Part shown: in pieces, positions 63,751-64,000 of the stretch | Numbering within the stretch: position 1 is the stretch's first letter | Layout of the letters: each line of letters opens with the position of its first letter | Assembly: GCF_021646545.1 (NCBI RefSeq) | Contig: NZ_JAKIRP010000012.1 | Location: 186,001-250,000, forward strand | Direction of reading: 5' to 3' | DNA: 64,000 nucleotides | DNA from: Chitinophaga filiformis | Lineage (GTDB): Bacteria > Bacteroidota > Bacteroidia > Chitinophagales > Chitinophagaceae | The notes under the pieces: generated by a model | What the model saw: the letters and a program-made list of their open reading frames with translations, nothing else | Database searches by the model: none | What the model was told of the DNA's origin: nothing | Position numbers and translations under genes: made by a program

Positions 63751-63918
63751 AAAAACTGGGCGCTTAAAAAAGAAAACCTGATGGCTTTAGCACAATATCA
63801 TGTAAATGAAAATTCAAACAAAACCAAGATTACACGCAAAATTTTGGAGGAATTTGCTGAGATTACAGAACCGGCTGAGTCGCATAAAAAGAAGGGTAAA
63901 TTACTACAGGTAGTGTAA
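63748..63918 (+). CDS. Possible small protein, unknown
   Basis: 56 residues from the ATG at 63748 (62 from 63730), Lys/Glu-rich and helical (NWALKKENLMALAQYHVNEN ... TRKILEEFAEITEPAE). The first ATG lies inside a hairpin. No family recognised. It may be the remnant of a larger gene. The remaining 82 bp to the window end show nothing clear. Confidence 0.3.
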   Translation: MKNWALKKENLMALAQYHVNENSNKTKITRKILEEFAEITEPAESHKKKGKLLQVV

Positions 63919-64000
63919 TAAAGAGATACGTCGACGGAATCGACTCCTTAAACCTAGATCACGAAAAACACGAGTTGATAATGTGATATTTTAGCTTCGT

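Overview
The window reads as chromosomal DNA of a member of the Bacteroidota, most likely a Chitinophaga-like member of the Chitinophagaceae. This is inferred from gene content and signals, not from a database search. The signs are a SusC/SusD pair under an ECF sigma/FecR system, a type IX secretion (T9SS) sorting-domain protein, a PorW/SprE-like TPR protein, a two-component LytS/LytTR pair, and repeated promoter -7 boxes of the Bacteroidota form TAnnTTTG (for example TAACTTTG).

Region 1 (1-20.7 kb) is mostly core genome: PorW-like protein (cut by the left edge), class A penicillin-binding protein, M28 peptidase, yidC, pyrG, an acyl-CoA thioesterase and an HD hydrolase. A 1.1 kb gene-free but structured stretch follows. 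Next is a sulfur-assimilation block in which a sulfite/nitrite reductase with an unusual helical C-terminal extension lies with two siroheme-synthesis genes. hxpB, rpsA (TTG start), a rhomboid protease and ispH complete the region.

Region 2 (20.9-31.4 kb) holds a LytTR regulator with its TPR-sensor kinase, cmk (TTG start), and three secreted surface proteins: two homologous repeat-rich proteins flanking a T9SS-sorted protein. A FkbM methyltransferase is divergent from them.

Region 3 (31.6-38 kb) is core again: clpC, a STAS protein, rnz, dapA, accA and a tRNA-Asp. It is followed by small genes of unknown role (38-40.7 kb), including a receiver-like protein without a phospho-acceptor Asp.

Region 4 (40.7-50 kb) is a minus-strand nutrient-uptake locus: ECF sigma, FecR, SusC, SusD, a metallophosphoesterase fused to a PQQ-type propeller, and a LOG-family hydrolase. 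A second tRNA-Asp, identical to the first, follows.

Region 5 (50.2-64 kb) looks like an accessory island anchored at the second tRNA-Asp. It starts with a frameshifted, truncated integrase remnant and carries redox and detoxification genes: TetR, SDR, NAD(P)-binding reductase, a quinone oxidoreductase fragment fused in frame to an IS4-type transposase tail, and AraC divergent from a GMC oxidoreductase / aldehyde dehydrogenase / ABM-membrane protein / MBL-fold hydrolase / pirin operon. A patch of decayed gene fragments, an intact quinone oxidoreductase, a second TetR and an aldo/keto reductase follow. The two TetR proteins have distinct operator motifs, each present in front of the regulator and of neighbouring enzyme genes, and a T-tract plus GCCCCA module precedes three of those sites. 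This two-regulator electrophile-response layout is the most unusual system seen here.
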